Positions 1 through 12,099 of a DNA stretch of 64,000 nucleotides are shown here, piece after piece. Within the stretch, counting starts at the first letter, position 1. Every line of letters begins with the position of its first letter. The notes under the pieces are model-generated. The model was not told the DNA's origin, ran no database searches, and worked only from the letters and a program-made list of their open reading frames with translations. The position numbers were made by a program, and so were the translations under genes. Origin of the DNA: Camellia lanceoleosa (Eukaryota; Streptophyta; Magnoliopsida; Ericales; Theaceae). The stretch is taken from the NCBI GenBank assembly GCA_025200525.1, contig CM045761.1, forward strand, positions 57,561,438-57,625,437. The letters run 5' to 3'.

Positions 1-1037
1 AGCCGGTTCCGGTTTGGGCCGTCGGCCGCGTGCCTCGGCTCGGGACACCCAACCATCTCGAGTTCTCGGTTTTGGCATGTGCCTCTGTTTTAGTGTTAGG
101 GGACCTTTGGGGCCTGATGCCCGCTTGCGAACACCACTTAGGTGCGGCGACCCATTTCGGGACCCCAAACCGGCGGTTTTGGTCGAGCATTCATTCGCAT
201 CCATCTTCTCCGGTTTTGGCGGTACCTCTGTTTTGTCATTCGAGAGGACGAGGTCATGAATACCACTTATTTGCCAAACACCACTTGGCACCCATGACCC
301 ATTTTCGGGATCCGATTTGCTCGGTTTTGGCCGACGTTCATTTCTCATTAGTTTTTGTTCAAACTTGGTAGGTACCTCTGTTTCAACATCGGGAAGATCC
401 TTTGGGGGTGGGAGGCGCAATTATCCCGAGATAACGGTTTCGCTCCTCGGAGCCGTTTTGCTCACTTAGGGCCAATGTTGAACACCTTGGGGTATTTTCT
501 TCCAACCAAAGTTACATATCTGTGATCGGGACATCTGGGAGGACCCTTTGGTATCTTGGTCGGCGAAATTATGGAGTTCATTTTGGGCCTCTCCTTCAAG
601 CTCTATGTTGTGGCTCTTGGTTCAATGTTGCCAAATTCAACCTTGGATCCTTGCTCTACACATCGGGAGGACACTTTGGTATGGTGGTCGGCGAAATGGT
701 GCATTCGATTTTGAGCCTCTCTTTCAAGTTCTATGTTGTGACTTACGGTTCGGCGTTGCGATTCCAACCACAGGGCCTTATCCTACACACTTGGGAGGAC
801 ACTCTTGTATGGTGGTCGGCGAGAAATTTTGAAGTTGGTTTTTGAGGTGTGGCGGTCGGCTAAATTTGGTGTGGTGGCCGACCCAGTGGGGTGGTGGCGG
901 CCACCTCCTAATTACAATGGCCAGATTCTTGCTTCTGACTGTCCATTTGTCAGGATATCTTCAACATATCCGGGGCATCAGGATATTCGGGAGGAAAGAT
1001 TGGGTGCTTTCCCTCCCCTTTTACACCCCATTTCTTG

Positions 1038-1290
1038 CCTATTTGAAGGCCCCTCCCCCTCCTTCTTCAAGGTTGGAAAAACTTGTCTCAAGAGGTCATC
1101 TCCAAAAACCTCCATTTCCTTAGCTTAAAACTTCAAAAAAGCTTCTAAGTTCCTAGGTCTTCTCTTCATCAACACCTAGCCTCACCTTCCTTACTACCAT
1201 TCCAGCAGCTAGGAAGTGAATTTCAGAGGTTGAGAAGCTACAAATCAGAGCCAAGAATCAAAGAAAGACAAGTCTTCAAGGGTAAGTCCT
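1038..1290 (+). promoter_or_regulatory. Possible LTR promoter and 5' splice donor
   Basis: A TATA-like CCTATTTGAAGG near 1040 is followed by a pyrimidine-rich stretch, a purine-rich leader and, at 1283, GTAAGT in the context AAGG/GTAAGT, an excellent plant splice donor. The same string is kept in LTR2 (GTAAG at 21406) and LTR3 (41512). I infer a transcription start near 1070 and an intron beginning inside the LTR. No acceptor was assigned, and nothing here proves use of the site. Confidence 0.35.
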
Positions 1291-1385
1291 CAAAACCAAC
1301 TTTTAGGGCTTTTTCTTGATTCATTTCTATACTCTATTTGGTTGAGAATTAGGGCTCCGACCCATACTGATTTTGTGCTTGTTTT

Positions 1386-1415
1386 GAGCCCCTCTACAAC
1401 TTTGTAGAAGGGCTC
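1386..1415. other. Conserved LTR hairpin (first of two)
   Basis: GAGCCCCTCTACAA pairs with TTGTAGAAGGGCTC around a two-base loop, a 14-bp stem with one mismatch. A second version lies at 1547-1576. Each follows the same GGGGCTCCGACCC-like block, so the whole module of about 160 bp is duplicated, and weaker relatives continue to about 2060 (for example the GGGGTC...GACCCC pairing near 1855-1875). The same modules occur in LTR2 (about 21500 and 21670) and LTR3 (about 41610 and 41780). Confidence 0.7.
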
Positions 1416-2639
1416 AACTTCATTTGGTGTCTCCATGATACACTTCCTTCAATATCCATCTTGTATGTCACCAATTTGCATGCTAGTTTTAGCCTATTTG
1501 CATTTGTTTTTGGGGCTCCGACCCCTACTGGTTTTGTGCTTATTTTGAGCCCCTCTACAAAATTGTAGAAGGACTCAAACTCATTTGACCATTCTATATA
1601 CCACCTCTTTTGGAAATTCACTTTAGCCTCTAATTCTTGCATGCTTTGTTAGGCTTACTTGGCTCCGGATTTCAGCCTTAATCAGGCTTAGAAATAGCCT
1701 TGTTTTTGTCTCCTTTTCATGTTATGTTGAGGGCCTTAAGCCATTTGGTGTATATTTTTGGTACTTCCTTTGAAATCCATCAAATTTACCGTATTCTTGC
1801 ATGTTTTGTAGCCTCTTGTGCTTTTGGTTTTGGCCTTTGGTCAGAACTGAAAGGGGTCTTATTTTGACCCCCTTTACATATTTCATGAAGAAAGTTTTGT
1901 CATTTGGTGTGTGCATTGCATGTCTCATGATATAGCCTATTTGGAAGCCTACTTTGCATGGATTTTATAGCATGTTTGTATTCCATTTTGAGGATGTCAC
2001 CTTCTGCAATTGTGCTTATTTTTATCTCATCTTAAATATTGTAGAAGAAAGTTTGTCCATTTGGGGTTTGCATATATCACTTGTCTCAATACCCCTCTTT
2101 TGGCCACTAATTTTGCATGCTATTGTTGATCTATCTATGCTTGCATTTTGGCCATGTTTGTTACTGAAAAATGCCATATTTGGGACTGCCTTGCTACTGT
2201 TCTTGCTGCCATGATCATATTTTGCATGTATAGCATGGCTATAGGCCATTTAGGGCTTAATTTCACATTTTCGGGATGAATGCATGCTTGAGTGTTATTT
2301 GAATTGTTTGGGCTGTTTTCCCCTTTATTTAGGTGCTGAAATTCTATTGCCATGCTTGCTTATCTTTTCCCATGACACTTGCATCATTTTTGCATTGCCA
2401 CGGTTTGCGTGCCAATGGGCGCGCCTTGAGCTACCTCGTTCTTATCATTTGACCTATGTGAGTGTGGTTGAGGCCCTCTCATGTCGGCGTAAGCCCAATT
2501 TGCATTTTCATGTACGCATCATTGCCTCGATTTGTGTGTCATGAGCACGCATTTGAACGCCGACCCTATCAAGCGGCCTCCTATGTGAGTGGTGAGGCTC
2601 TCCCATGTTGGTGTAAGTCCATTTCGGCATTCCGTATGC

Positions 2640-3260
2640 CATTTCTTTGCATTTCATCATCGCCTCGGTTTGCGCTTTGTGGGCCGCGTTTGAAACGCCG
2701 GTTTATCCGATTTTCATCTTTCATCATCGCCTCGGTTTGCGCGCTGTGGGCACGCGTTTGAGCGCCGGTTTATCCGATTTTCATCTTTCATCATCGCCTC
2801 GGTTTGCGGCGCTGTGGGCACGCGCCGAGCTGCCGGTTTATCCGACTTTCATCTTTCATCGCCGCCTCGGTTTGCGCTTTGTAGCACGCAGCGTTTGGCT
2901 GCCGGTTTATCCGATTTTCATCTTTCATCATCGCCTCGGTTTGCGCGCTTTGTGACGCAGCGTTTGAACTGCCGGTTTATCCGATTTTCATCTTTCATCG
3001 CCGCCTCGGTTTGCTGCGCTGTGAGCGCGCGTTTGAGCGCCGGTTTATCAATTTTTATCTTTCATCATCTGCGCTGTGGGCACAGCGTTTGGCTGCCGGT
3101 TTTATCCGATTTTCATCTTTCATCATCGCCTCGGTTTGCGGCGCGCAGCGCTTTGTTTGAGCGTTTGGCACCGGTTTTATCGATTTTCATCTTTCATCAT
3201 CGCCTCGGTTTTGCGTGCCCGAACGCACGCCAGGCACCTTCTTCTTTCGTTTTGCATTCT
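2640..3260. repeat. ~65-bp tandem repeats in LTR1
   Basis: Roughly eight to nine units contain the core CCGATTTTCATCTTTCATC, then ATCGCCTCGGTTTGCG and a GC-rich variable spacer. Unit lengths differ by a few bases, so open frames crossing the array wander between phases and are not genes. Equivalent arrays are at about 22780-23470 in LTR2 and 42890-43700 in LTR3. Confidence 0.85.
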
Positions 3261-5003
3261 ACATCATTGCCTCGGTTTTGCGTGTCAAGTGGACCGCGCT
3301 TTTGGCACCTCCTTCATCATTTGGCTTTCTATGTGAGTGGTGAGGCTCTCTCATGTTGGTATAAGCCCATCATTGCATTCGCATGTCATTCGCTTTTCTC
3401 GGTTTGCGTGTCTATGGATCGCATTTGAGACATCTCATTGTCATAGCATTGAGCATGCTAGATTTGTATAGCGATTGCATATCACGCATATCATGCATAT
3501 TGCGAGAAGCGAGGCGCGTTCGATTACTCAGGAAATGTGAGCGGGTCTCAATTCGTCGGTAATGGCACTCCGGATCATCCATGATGGAGTTGGGTTTTCA
3601 TTGTAGCATTCATATGTATTCATCCCAATATTGAGTTGTGCGAATCGGCTCCTCGGCCATCATGCATCGATATGCGTGATTAATGCGCGAGGATCGAGAC
3701 ACGCATATATTTGTGAAATACCTTGCTATGCCCTTTTCACGCTCTGTTGCAAAATCAACAATCAACAACTTTTGGAGGTAGCGCGTTTGAAAAGTGCAAG
3801 CGAGGCTAATCGGGGCATCGGTGGATTTACTGCACCGGATCAATATGCAACATCTATCGAAGCGGCGTCCACAGCTTGCCGATTTCAACTCTTTTGTAAT
3901 TAATTTGTTAATTAATTAGAATTTGTATTATTTCGGACTGTATATTCTTTTATTCGGGTCTGAATTATTATTCATTCGGACCCTCTGTGCGAGGGCATAA
4001 ATGTAATATGGGTGTGTGTGTGTGATGTATGTCTTCCAACCCCATTTCTTTCTCCTTTTATTTACCGCTTTGAATGGTTAGATATAGGGCATATTTCAAT
4101 TAGCATCTGATATATTTGCATGTTTGCATCATTCATCTATATTGCATGCATCGGGCTCGGCGCATCATACAAACTGCATTTGTATTTCAATTCTAAGTTG
4201 AATACATGTTAGCCGTTGCATTTCATATGCCATCTCTAGAATAATGAACTTTGCTATAGTTGCATTTTGCATGTGTTGCATTAGGCATTAGTATATTTTA
4301 GGATCATGCATGATTTCTAATAAGCTTCTGTTTTGGCTTGGAGTACTCGGTAAGTGGTTATGCTTTAGCATCCTTGCATGCGTGTGAGTGTTGCCATGAT
4401 AGCATGCTTGCCATGAGGCTAAATGCTTATGTGATATAAGCGCCTTGAATGCTGTGGGTGGAGGTTGAGTTATACGAATTGGAGCAATTCATCGATTGTT
4501 TGTTAAGCCCACTAGATTGTGGCAAAATGCATTTTAAGCCTACTGCGGGTAGCAAACCATTTTCAAACAAACAAACATGAAATGTTTTGTTCCAATTGAA
4601 CGGCCAGATCTATACTTGTTTCTTTGCGAGCATCACATAGTAATCCTAGGCTAATAAGCGGAATAAGAGCATACAATGTCTTCAAAAGCAGATATCATAG
4701 TTAGTAAGGCGGTCTTTGGCCGGCGAGAAATGCTCACGATGTGACCTTCCCCAATCGTACCCAAGTTCGAGCCAACTTTGGTGATAGCGGACCGTGGCCT
4801 TTGGCCCGAGTCGGGGTTTCCTAAATTTCCCATTTTAAAATATTTAGGTGGCGACTACATTATCGCAAGCGATCCATGTTTGGCACTTCTTTCAAAAATC
4901 TGTTTTCTCAAAGCGATCTGCGGTTGGACTCTTTGGTTCGAGATTGAGAAGCATAACAAAAATCGAGTCAGTGTGGCGAGGTCCCATGGCGTTATTCTGA
5001 TTC

Positions 5004-5023
5004 TGGCGACTCTGCTTTGGGGA
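5004..5023 (+). other. Primer-binding site, tRNA-Arg type, copy 1
   Basis: TGGCGACTCTGCTTTGGGGA lies just inside LTR1. TGG is the complement of the tRNA CCA end, and the following bases resemble the complement of a plant tRNA-Arg 3' end (compare TGGCGACTCCACTGGGGA) with a short insertion. tRNA-Arg priming is characteristic of Ogre-type elements. The copy in internal region 2 begins at 24897. Confidence 0.75.
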
Positions 5024-6015
5024 TTTAGAGAACTTATTTCGAACTTCGTGATATCTGTTTTGACTACACTTGTGTGTTTCTTTGCATTGCATTTGCATCG
5101 GTGCGCCTAGGACACCGTGTTTGCCATCTGCTATTCTGGCGGTTTCTTGGGAGGCTTGTCTTGTCAAGGCATGTCCATAAGGCTTGCGATTCTGAGCTCT
5201 GCCGATATAGAACACAAACCCGGTTCTACGGGGCACCCTTTGACCATTCGACCTAGTGCATATTCGGATCCATAGTGACCATTCCAAACTAGGACGGGTT
5301 GCTTACCGTTTATAGGTTGTTTGAAGCATTGTGTGCGTAGTGAAACCTAGTTCTGACAAAATAGGGCGAAACCCTACCCGACATAGGGGTGTTTTGGCTC
5401 TCACTTATACGCTATGTGCTTGTTAGAGTGTGCCTCTACGGGGAATGCATGTATCGATATGAGTTTGGGCATCGAACTGCGAGCATCGGTTTTGAATTTG
5501 GGAATCGAACTGCGGGCATTATCGATGTTGAGAATCGATTGTCGCGGATATCAGTTGATTTATCGAAACGGTGTCTGAGAATATTGACGATGTTGAGGGC
5601 GATGTATATGACTTACCAAGCGTGTGTTGTTGTATACCATTGTGTGTGGTGTATTCAATTTAAGCCGTTATCTTTGCCCGTTTTATACCCATGTGTGTGG
5701 TGTATTCAATTTAAAGATTATGCTTTATTTACGGTTATTTATTTCTTTTTAAGCTTTTATTTATCCTTTGCTAGGGCGGTTTGTAGCACAATTGCTTAGA
5801 ACCGTCGATACCCCCAAGCAATACGGACCGAGTCGCCGACTCAGCCGTCCAGGATCTAGTTGATGGACATCGATGTTCCATTCACTACCGGTTTTAGAAG
5901 GAGGCAGAAAGCCGATCCATCGAGCGAAGATTATTGATGCAACGGTCTACTTTGAAAGCAGATAGTCGGGTTGAGATTCCCATTTACGCTATAGAACACC
6001 CTTGCGATTTTTGAG
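5024..6015 (+). other. Untranslated leader, internal region 1
   Basis: About 1 kb between the primer-binding site and the gag start carries no convincing coding sequence. It contains a short repeated motif around GTGTGTGGTGTATTCAATT (near 5640 and 5695) that recurs three times in the second copy (near 25540-25650). It corresponds to 24917-25954. Confidence 0.6.
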
Positions 6016-8550
6016 ATGGAACAAGAACCCAACAATAGGCGATGATCGCCCGGATGGTAAACATAAAGCAAATGCAAGATGATGCTATCCGCCCGGTAAT
6101 TTTCGGACAACGAGCATGTCATGGCCCATGATCTGAGTTGATCACAGTTACAATGGCGAGCGGCGTCTGCTTCGTCGAGCTCCTCCTCCACGGGGCCCCA
6201 TTACGAACAACTTCTGGCGGCGAGAATGCCCTCAAACCCTCAAAATGCAGGCGCGAGAATACCCTCCGAATCAGCGAGAACATTACGCCAAACCCCCAAG
6301 CGTTCAGAGGACCGGTCATCCAGCGGTACGCTCGCCCGCTTCTACAAGTTGTCCAAAAACATTACCCTAAGCACCGGACTCTCCATTTGAGTTCGAGGTA
6401 GACGAACGACTCTGAAATTGAGCAAGTTGGAGAAGCTCTTTAAGAAGTCTCAAGGCGAAAGGCCATCCCAAATATTGAAGGCAATTTATCTTGATGTGGC
6501 GTGACTCTGCCAATTTAAAATGCCCCAGATCGATCGCTTTGATGGAGTGCGAGGATCCTATAGTCCACCTCCGGCTATTCTCGGACGTCTTAAGACCAAT
6601 GGGCCTAACTTGGCGCATAAAAGCTTTCTTTGTTCGGTCGAACCACAGTCGGTGTGGCATCCACTTGGTACTCAAAACTCGATGATGATGTGAAAACAAA
6701 GCTGGGATGAGATGGTGAGGCCTTCCTTGCACAATATTCATACAACCGCCGTCGAGGTCACGACTCGTGATCTCGAGGCAAGACGAGGCGAGCCTAAAGA
6801 GTCTTTTACGATTCGTCACGGTGGAGAGCCAAGGCATCGATGATGACCTTGAGGCCAAGCGATAGAGATCAAATTCGGATGATTGTCGCCAATCTCCGGT
6901 AGGCATTAATGAAGAAGATGATTTTGATCCCTTTCCCCACCTTGAATCTGCATGATATGGGGATGCGGATAGAGGATGCAATAAACGAGTCTGTTTGACC
7001 AAGATCGGGATCGGCCAGAAGAACATTTAATCGGAATACCAATGCGGGCGAGTGGCTCTGCCAATACAACAGAGGTCGGAATGGTCACCACCAATCCCCT
7101 TCCCAACCAAGGTCATGGCCCACACCTTTTCGATGCCTCACGGGAGGCGATAATCAAGCCCAAGATACCAACCCGGGGTCAGCGAACCTTCTCCCACTCT
7201 ATATGCCTTTGTCTAAAGTCCTCGGGGTTCTAGTCGAGAAAGGGGCACTGAAACCCTTGGGCAAGGGCCTCTGCGAATCCACTCCCCTTCCCATAATCGA
7301 CCAAATATTGCCAATACCACAGCTGACATGGTCATGACAGCGACCAATGTTACAGTGCGTCATGAGATTCGAGGACCTCATTGACAAGAACATCATTCTA
7401 CCTCCTCAAGGACCCAACGTCACAAACAACCCACTCCCCAAACACAACCAAGATCCACCAAAAGAGTCAACCTTATCGCCTTTGAGGCGCATCTTACGAT
7501 CGATATCTACATAACTCCCTCACTTACCCAAGCCGGAGGTGGTCCTTCGGCAACCTTGACTTGTGCGTGTTGGACACCTCCCCAACCTTTGAGCCAAGGT
7601 GGTGACCACGAGAATGGAGCAGGCGGGCTTCGAGGAGGCGAGCTGTTGAATCTGGGGTGGAGCTATCTGAAATCGGTGGCGAGCTTATGATCCAGTGGAT
7701 ATATCTTGTCAATAGGCGATCTAAGCTAAGTATGGAGTTATCGGAAGAAATTTGAGTTGTGTATGATCCGGGGACAAGCTTGAATCGTGAGGATGATTTG
7801 TTGCGGTGGAAAAGGACCGCCAACCTTCAATCTCTGGCGAATCGGGGATGCATCGATTAATTGGTTCGAAGATGAAGAGTCGGCGAAGTCGTCGGGTGGT
7901 TAGATGATCGGCGATATTGTACCATTTGTGGCGGAAGAGAGGATCGAATTACATTGCGGAGGCGCGTCTGAAGAATTCGCTCGAGGAAACATTTTGAGAA
8001 CCGCCACGGTTATTCTTGGAGGAACAAGAAAAGAGATGGGACTCGAGAGGCAGAAAAGAAAGAACCATGAGGGAGTTGAGAGTCTTTGCAGACACGAGGT
8101 GAACATCTTTGTGAGCATGAGGAAGAATTCTTGAGGGCACAAACAAGCGAACAGACGGATGCACGCTAGGCGCTAATGGAATGTGGTGGGAAGATGGCGA
8201 CTTGTATCTTGCCCACCTGAGGCGAAGGCTGGGCGGTGTGCCAGACGATGCACAGTACCTCGAGGAGGTAGACCATATGACTAGAAGTGGGCGGTATTTC
8301 AAGCCCCACACCTTGATCAGCAGAGGCATCGGGGAAGATAAGGAGGCGGAAAGCGAAGAAGAAGCAAGTGGAAGAAAGAGACATCTTGAGCGACTAAAAA
8401 GAAATAGCAGAACATCTCCATTTGGGGATTGCTTATGGCCGAGGTGCGGCGTGTTGTCTTATCTGCCATGGACAAAGCTAAACTTTCCATTGAAACTACG
8501 AGAACAACTAGTTGGTTTGGTCTTCGGAGGAGGTTCCGGCATTGACCTTC
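6016..8550 (+). pseudogene. gag: gag of Ogre-like element, copy 1, frameshifted
   Basis: Gag forms the virus-like particle in which reverse transcription occurs. I place the start at ATG 6016 (reading MEQEPNN), which is matched at 25955 in the second copy. The clearest family signature is the nucleic-acid-binding motif encoded around 7305-7400: Cys/His residues in the pattern CQYH...GHDTDQCY followed by LRHEIQDLID, typical of Tat-lineage gag. The frame breaks every 100-300 bp by 1-3 nt indels, many absent from copy 2, so no continuous protein is encoded as read. Downstream of the zinc motif is proline-rich linker, then sequence leading to the protease. Confidence 0.7.
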
Positions 8551-8559
8551 TGGACAAGG

Positions 8560-9060
8560 AATTGCCGCTGAGGCGTGGATCATAACAGACCTCTCTACAT
8601 CTCTGTAGAATGCAAGGACAAATGGATTCGGTGGTCTTTGGTTGACCTGGGTCCGCTATCAATGTCTGTCGGCGAGCAGCGTATGCAATCGGGTTAAAAC
8701 TGCGGACTTCACAACTACTCAAGTAATGAGCATATGATAATACTAGCGAGGATGTCTTGGGGCGGTGAAAATCAAACCAAGATTGGGCTAGACAACCGCG
8801 AAATAGATTTTCATGTCTTGGAGGTCCTGCATCTTTCAACATGCTTTTAGGCGACCACAGGTTGCATCGGTGAAGGCCGTCTCATCTACTCTACATCAAA
8901 TGGTGAAATACCCCTTTGGAAGGGAGTAGCCATTGTTTTGGGAACTCATCAATCCATCCCCTCCGGGATATCTCGCCGATCTGGAGATTGAACACGGCAT
9001 GGAGGATATGTTTATATCGGGATTTACTTTGGGTGAGGCAGGGTGGTGCAAAACATAATG
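8560..9060 (+). pseudogene. Retropepsin-like aspartic protease region, copy 1
   Basis: Encoded fragments include a segment ending in SAIN, consistent with the D-x-G-S-A active-site loop of Ty3/gypsy proteases (about 8600-8660), and downstream the FHVLEV and LLG...HQMVKYPF segments (8805-8930) that match the conserved C-terminal part of this domain. The protease would cut the Gag-Pol polyprotein. Frames are broken, for example just after LLG near 8850, where copy 2 has a different small change at the same place (about 28795). Confidence 0.65.
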
Positions 9061-10029
9061 GGCATGAATGAGGGTTTGTATGTCGGCGCTCAAGCCGTCT
9101 ACCTCATGAACAAGCTCTGACATATCCGGGGATGGGATTGGGAAAAAGCGGCGGAAAGGTGTCGGCGTTGGCAGTGCCACATAATCCACATACCTTTGGA
9201 TTAGGTTATCGCCTACCAAAAAGGCGGACGAGAAAAGGAAAGGAAATGGCGGCGGGGCAGGCAGCAGTGGGAAGCCTTTTGATCTAATCATAGGCCCATC
9301 TGGGGTACTCTGAGCAGACGCCGTCCGGGAGGAAGATTTTCCATTTTGCGGCTTCCAGAACCATGGTTGAACAGCGGAGGAAGCGCGTGCAGGTTTGAAA
9401 TTTTCTTCGACTGCAACTATCTGGGGATAGCGTTCTTTGCGAAAGCGAGCAGATAAGCGAGAAGCGAGAATCTGGCGAGAGGATCTGAGGAGCCTTTGAA
9501 TTGGAAATGGGGGTAGCTTGGCATGTCTCATCTCGATCCTCCGTCGACCGGGATTAGCAGGGAATAACGTCGCGGTTTCCATGATTGGAGATAAGCGGTT
9601 GCGGCCAACCTGACTATCTTGGGCATCGATCGCACCCTCTCTCATTTGGCGATCTGAGGAGGATTCTTATCCAGCGATTAAGGTCGGTGGTGGCGAATCT
9701 GATTCCAAGTCTTCGAGTCGAATCGGGTTCGGCTCGGTAGTCTGAGTCTGGTACTTACGGGGATGTTAACCGGATGCGAGTCTTGTCGGTCGTCTTTTTC
9801 CTTTTCTTTTAGTCTGTTGTAGCAGATGAATTGGATGATCTGGATGAACTTAATGAGAATGAGGTGAATGTGGTTTAGAGTACTTTTACGTGCCCTAATT
9901 TATTGCATTAATTCGGACTTTCAAAATTTTGATCAAAGCAGCGAGGGCGAAGTTCCTCGGTTTTAGCGTCTAATTGAGCAAGAGCAAGAGGTTTGTTAAA
10001 CCCTTAGCGGATGAAATCATTTACGTGAA
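9061..10029 (+). pseudogene. Protease-RT linker, copy 1
   Basis: The plus strand shows broken frames resembling the linker that follows protease in Tat elements, including VPHNPHTFGLGYRLPKRP-like coding (about 9170-9230, cleaner at 29110-29170). Downstream to 10029 the composition is acidic and low in recognisable domains. In Ogre elements an intron is known between the gag-protease and RT reading frames, and this interval is the corresponding position, but I could not identify splice sites with confidence. A 249-codon open frame on the opposite strand (8896-9645) is broken in copy 2 and is treated as a shadow. Confidence 0.5.
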
Positions 10030-10900
10030 TATTAGTGCTTGAGGAGGACCATGGTGGTCGGATCGGGTCCACGTTGTCTTCGGAGAGCGGCGCTTAATCG
10101 CTTTATTAAAATATTTCAAAGATGTTTTCGCGTGGTCTCACGAAGACATGCAGAATCGATCTGAGATTATGCGACATCGGATCCCCCTTGACCACGAGGC
10201 CCGACCTATCAAGCGAAGCTTCGGAAGGATCGCCGGATTGGGCTCTCAAGATCAAAGAGGTCACCAAGCAAATTGGCCGGGCTTCTGCTAGTATCGAATA
10301 TCACTTGGTTGGCCAACATAGTGCGGTGCGAAGAAAGATGGCAAGATCGGGTGTGCGTAGACTTGAGTTCATGAGCGGTCAGAAGGGCGACTTTCCTGCC
10401 ACACATTGATGAGCTAGTGGACTTCTGGCGGGGCATGCCTTTGCTCTCGTTCATGGATGGCTTCTCGGGCTATAACAGTTGTGATGGCACGGAGGGCGGA
10501 AAAGCGCATTCACCACCGTAGAACATCTTGCTATCGGGTCATGCCGTTCGGGTTGAAGAATCTTGGGGCTACTTATCAGCGGGCGCGACCACAATACTAC
10601 ATGATATGATCCACAAAGAGGTTGAGGTGTGCGTGGGCGACATGATTGTCAAGTCCAAAGAAAGAGGCCACTACGCCTTGCATAAGTTTTTCCAAAGGAT
10701 CGGGAATTGAGTTGCGGTTAAACCCTCGAAATGTCGTTTGGTGTTCTGTGGGAAAAATCTTTGGGGTTTACGATTACACAAAGGGGCATCGAGGTCGACC
10801 CTTCCAAAATCAAGGCCATCTTAGAAATGCCACCACCAAAAAGGCGAAAAAAGAGGTCACGAGGCTTTACGGGTAAGTGCAATTCATAAGGCGGTTTATT
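10030..10900 (+). pseudogene. Reverse transcriptase, copy 1, frameshifted
   Basis: Conserved RT blocks appear in order in shifting frames: LLSFMDGFSGYN-like coding (10440-10475), CYRVMPFGLKN (10528-10565), a TTILHDMIHKEVEV block (10590-10627) and the catalytic block read as VGDMIVKSKE (10633-10662), then VKPSKC and a DPSKI-like segment (10715-10815). The enzyme copies genomic RNA to DNA. At the catalytic block the sequence encodes V-G-D rather than the usual V-D-D, and copy 2 has the same bases. Several frameshifts make this copy inactive as read. Confidence 0.85.
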
Positions 10901-11800
10901 TCAAAACTAACCTTGACTTGTGAACCACTTTTGGTCTTCTCAGAAAGGCAAGAAATTCAATGGGACGGTAGGTGCCAAGGCTGCGTTTGAGCAGTTAAAG
11001 AATATCTCTGAGAACCCACCGTTTTATCACCACGAGAATCGAAACCGTTGATTTTGTACTGTCGATGTTGAGACCACAATGGGCTGCATGCTTACTGAGA
11101 ATCGAGAAGATAGGGTGGAAAGCCATCTATTATTTGAGCAAGAAAATGCTAGAGTATGAGACCGGTATCTGCATTTGGAAAAGGCTTGTCTAGCTCTGGT
11201 ATGGGCTACCGAAGTTCTTGGCACTACTTGTTAGCTCATTCATGTCTTTGGTTTAGCGACTTGATCCCATCAAATATCTTTTAGAAACCGGTAACTTCTG
11301 AAGCTAGCTCGTTAGTTCTTTGTTGCTCTCGAATTTGATCTTACATATGTGGCCTTAAGTCGGTAAAAGGCGAAGCGATAGCGAGTTCCTTGCCGACCAT
11401 CCGGTTGAGGGATGAAGCGGTTGAGTACCTATTCCCGAGATGAAGCAATTACGCATATCGGCGAGAAAGTTGGACAATGTACTTTGTGGGCGTCAAATCA
11501 ACATAGATGCGGGATAGGAGTGTTGGCGTGCTTTTGACAATTCCGTATCCTCTAGCCTTCAAACTCCGTTTCAAAGTCTCAAATAACGAAGCGAGAATCT
11601 GGCGTGCATTCTTTGGTATGGGCGACCACGGAATTAGGGGCAAGGCAATTTGGGCGTCATCGGAGATTCGAATCTTGTTGTGTCTCAAGCTAAAGGAAAT
11701 GGAAAGTAAAAGAAGAAAATATGATGATGTATCACCAAACCTTGGATTTCTTGATTCCTCGGTTTGAAAAGTTAAGTTTTACTCATCTATTAAGAGAACA
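10901..11800 (+). pseudogene. RNase H domains, copy 1, frameshifted
   Basis: The block after RT encodes an SKKMLEYET-like segment and an ACLALVWAT-like segment (11130-11220), typical of the RT-linked RNase H of Ty3/gypsy. Further on (about 11400-11700) comes a second RNase-H-like stretch with VSNNEA coding (11570-11595), which fits the additional RNase H reported in Tat elements. RNase H removes the RNA strand of the hybrid. Frames are interrupted many times. Confidence 0.65.
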
Positions 11801-12099
11801 ACAAGTTCGCGGGCTTTAGCAACTCTATCATCCATGATAGACATCCCGTGGAGTCGAATCGTCCGGTCATTATCGACGAAGTACTTTTTGCCTATGAGTC
11901 GATTGCGACCATAGATGAAGTTCGGGGCGAACACCTGGTATTACGACATACGGAACTTTTGGAAGCGAAACATACGCCTTGAGGTAAATGCCAAAGACAA
12001 GAGGGCAATCGAGAAGAATGTCGATCCGAGTTCATCATCTGCGGGCTAAAGCGTATAGAAGAGGTCATCACGGGAATGCATAAATTGTGTGTTGATCTT

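Larger units (their letters stand above)
1..5000 (+). repeat. Ogre-like LTR, copy 1 (first ~250 bp outside window)
   Basis: Base 1 matches the second LTR at about 19988, some 250 bp inside that LTR, so the TG end of this copy lies left of the window. It then runs collinearly with copies 2 and 3 to just before the primer-binding site at 5004. In order it contains a GC-rich front part, a TATA-like promoter area (about 1040), hairpin modules (1386-2060), a tandem array (about 2640-3260) and an AT-rich tail. As the upstream LTR of an array it would supply promoter and polyadenylation signals. Small indels against the other copies are frequent. Confidence 0.85.

Noticed and set aside
5004..5023. 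Possible tRNA gene fragment
   Set aside because: Only about 18 bases match the complement of a tRNA 3' end, with no cloverleaf sequence around; it is a primer-binding site.
8896..9645. 249-codon frame on the minus strand between protease and RT
   Set aside because: The corresponding frame in copy 2 is split, while the plus strand encodes recognisable Tat linker sequence; a shadow ORF.
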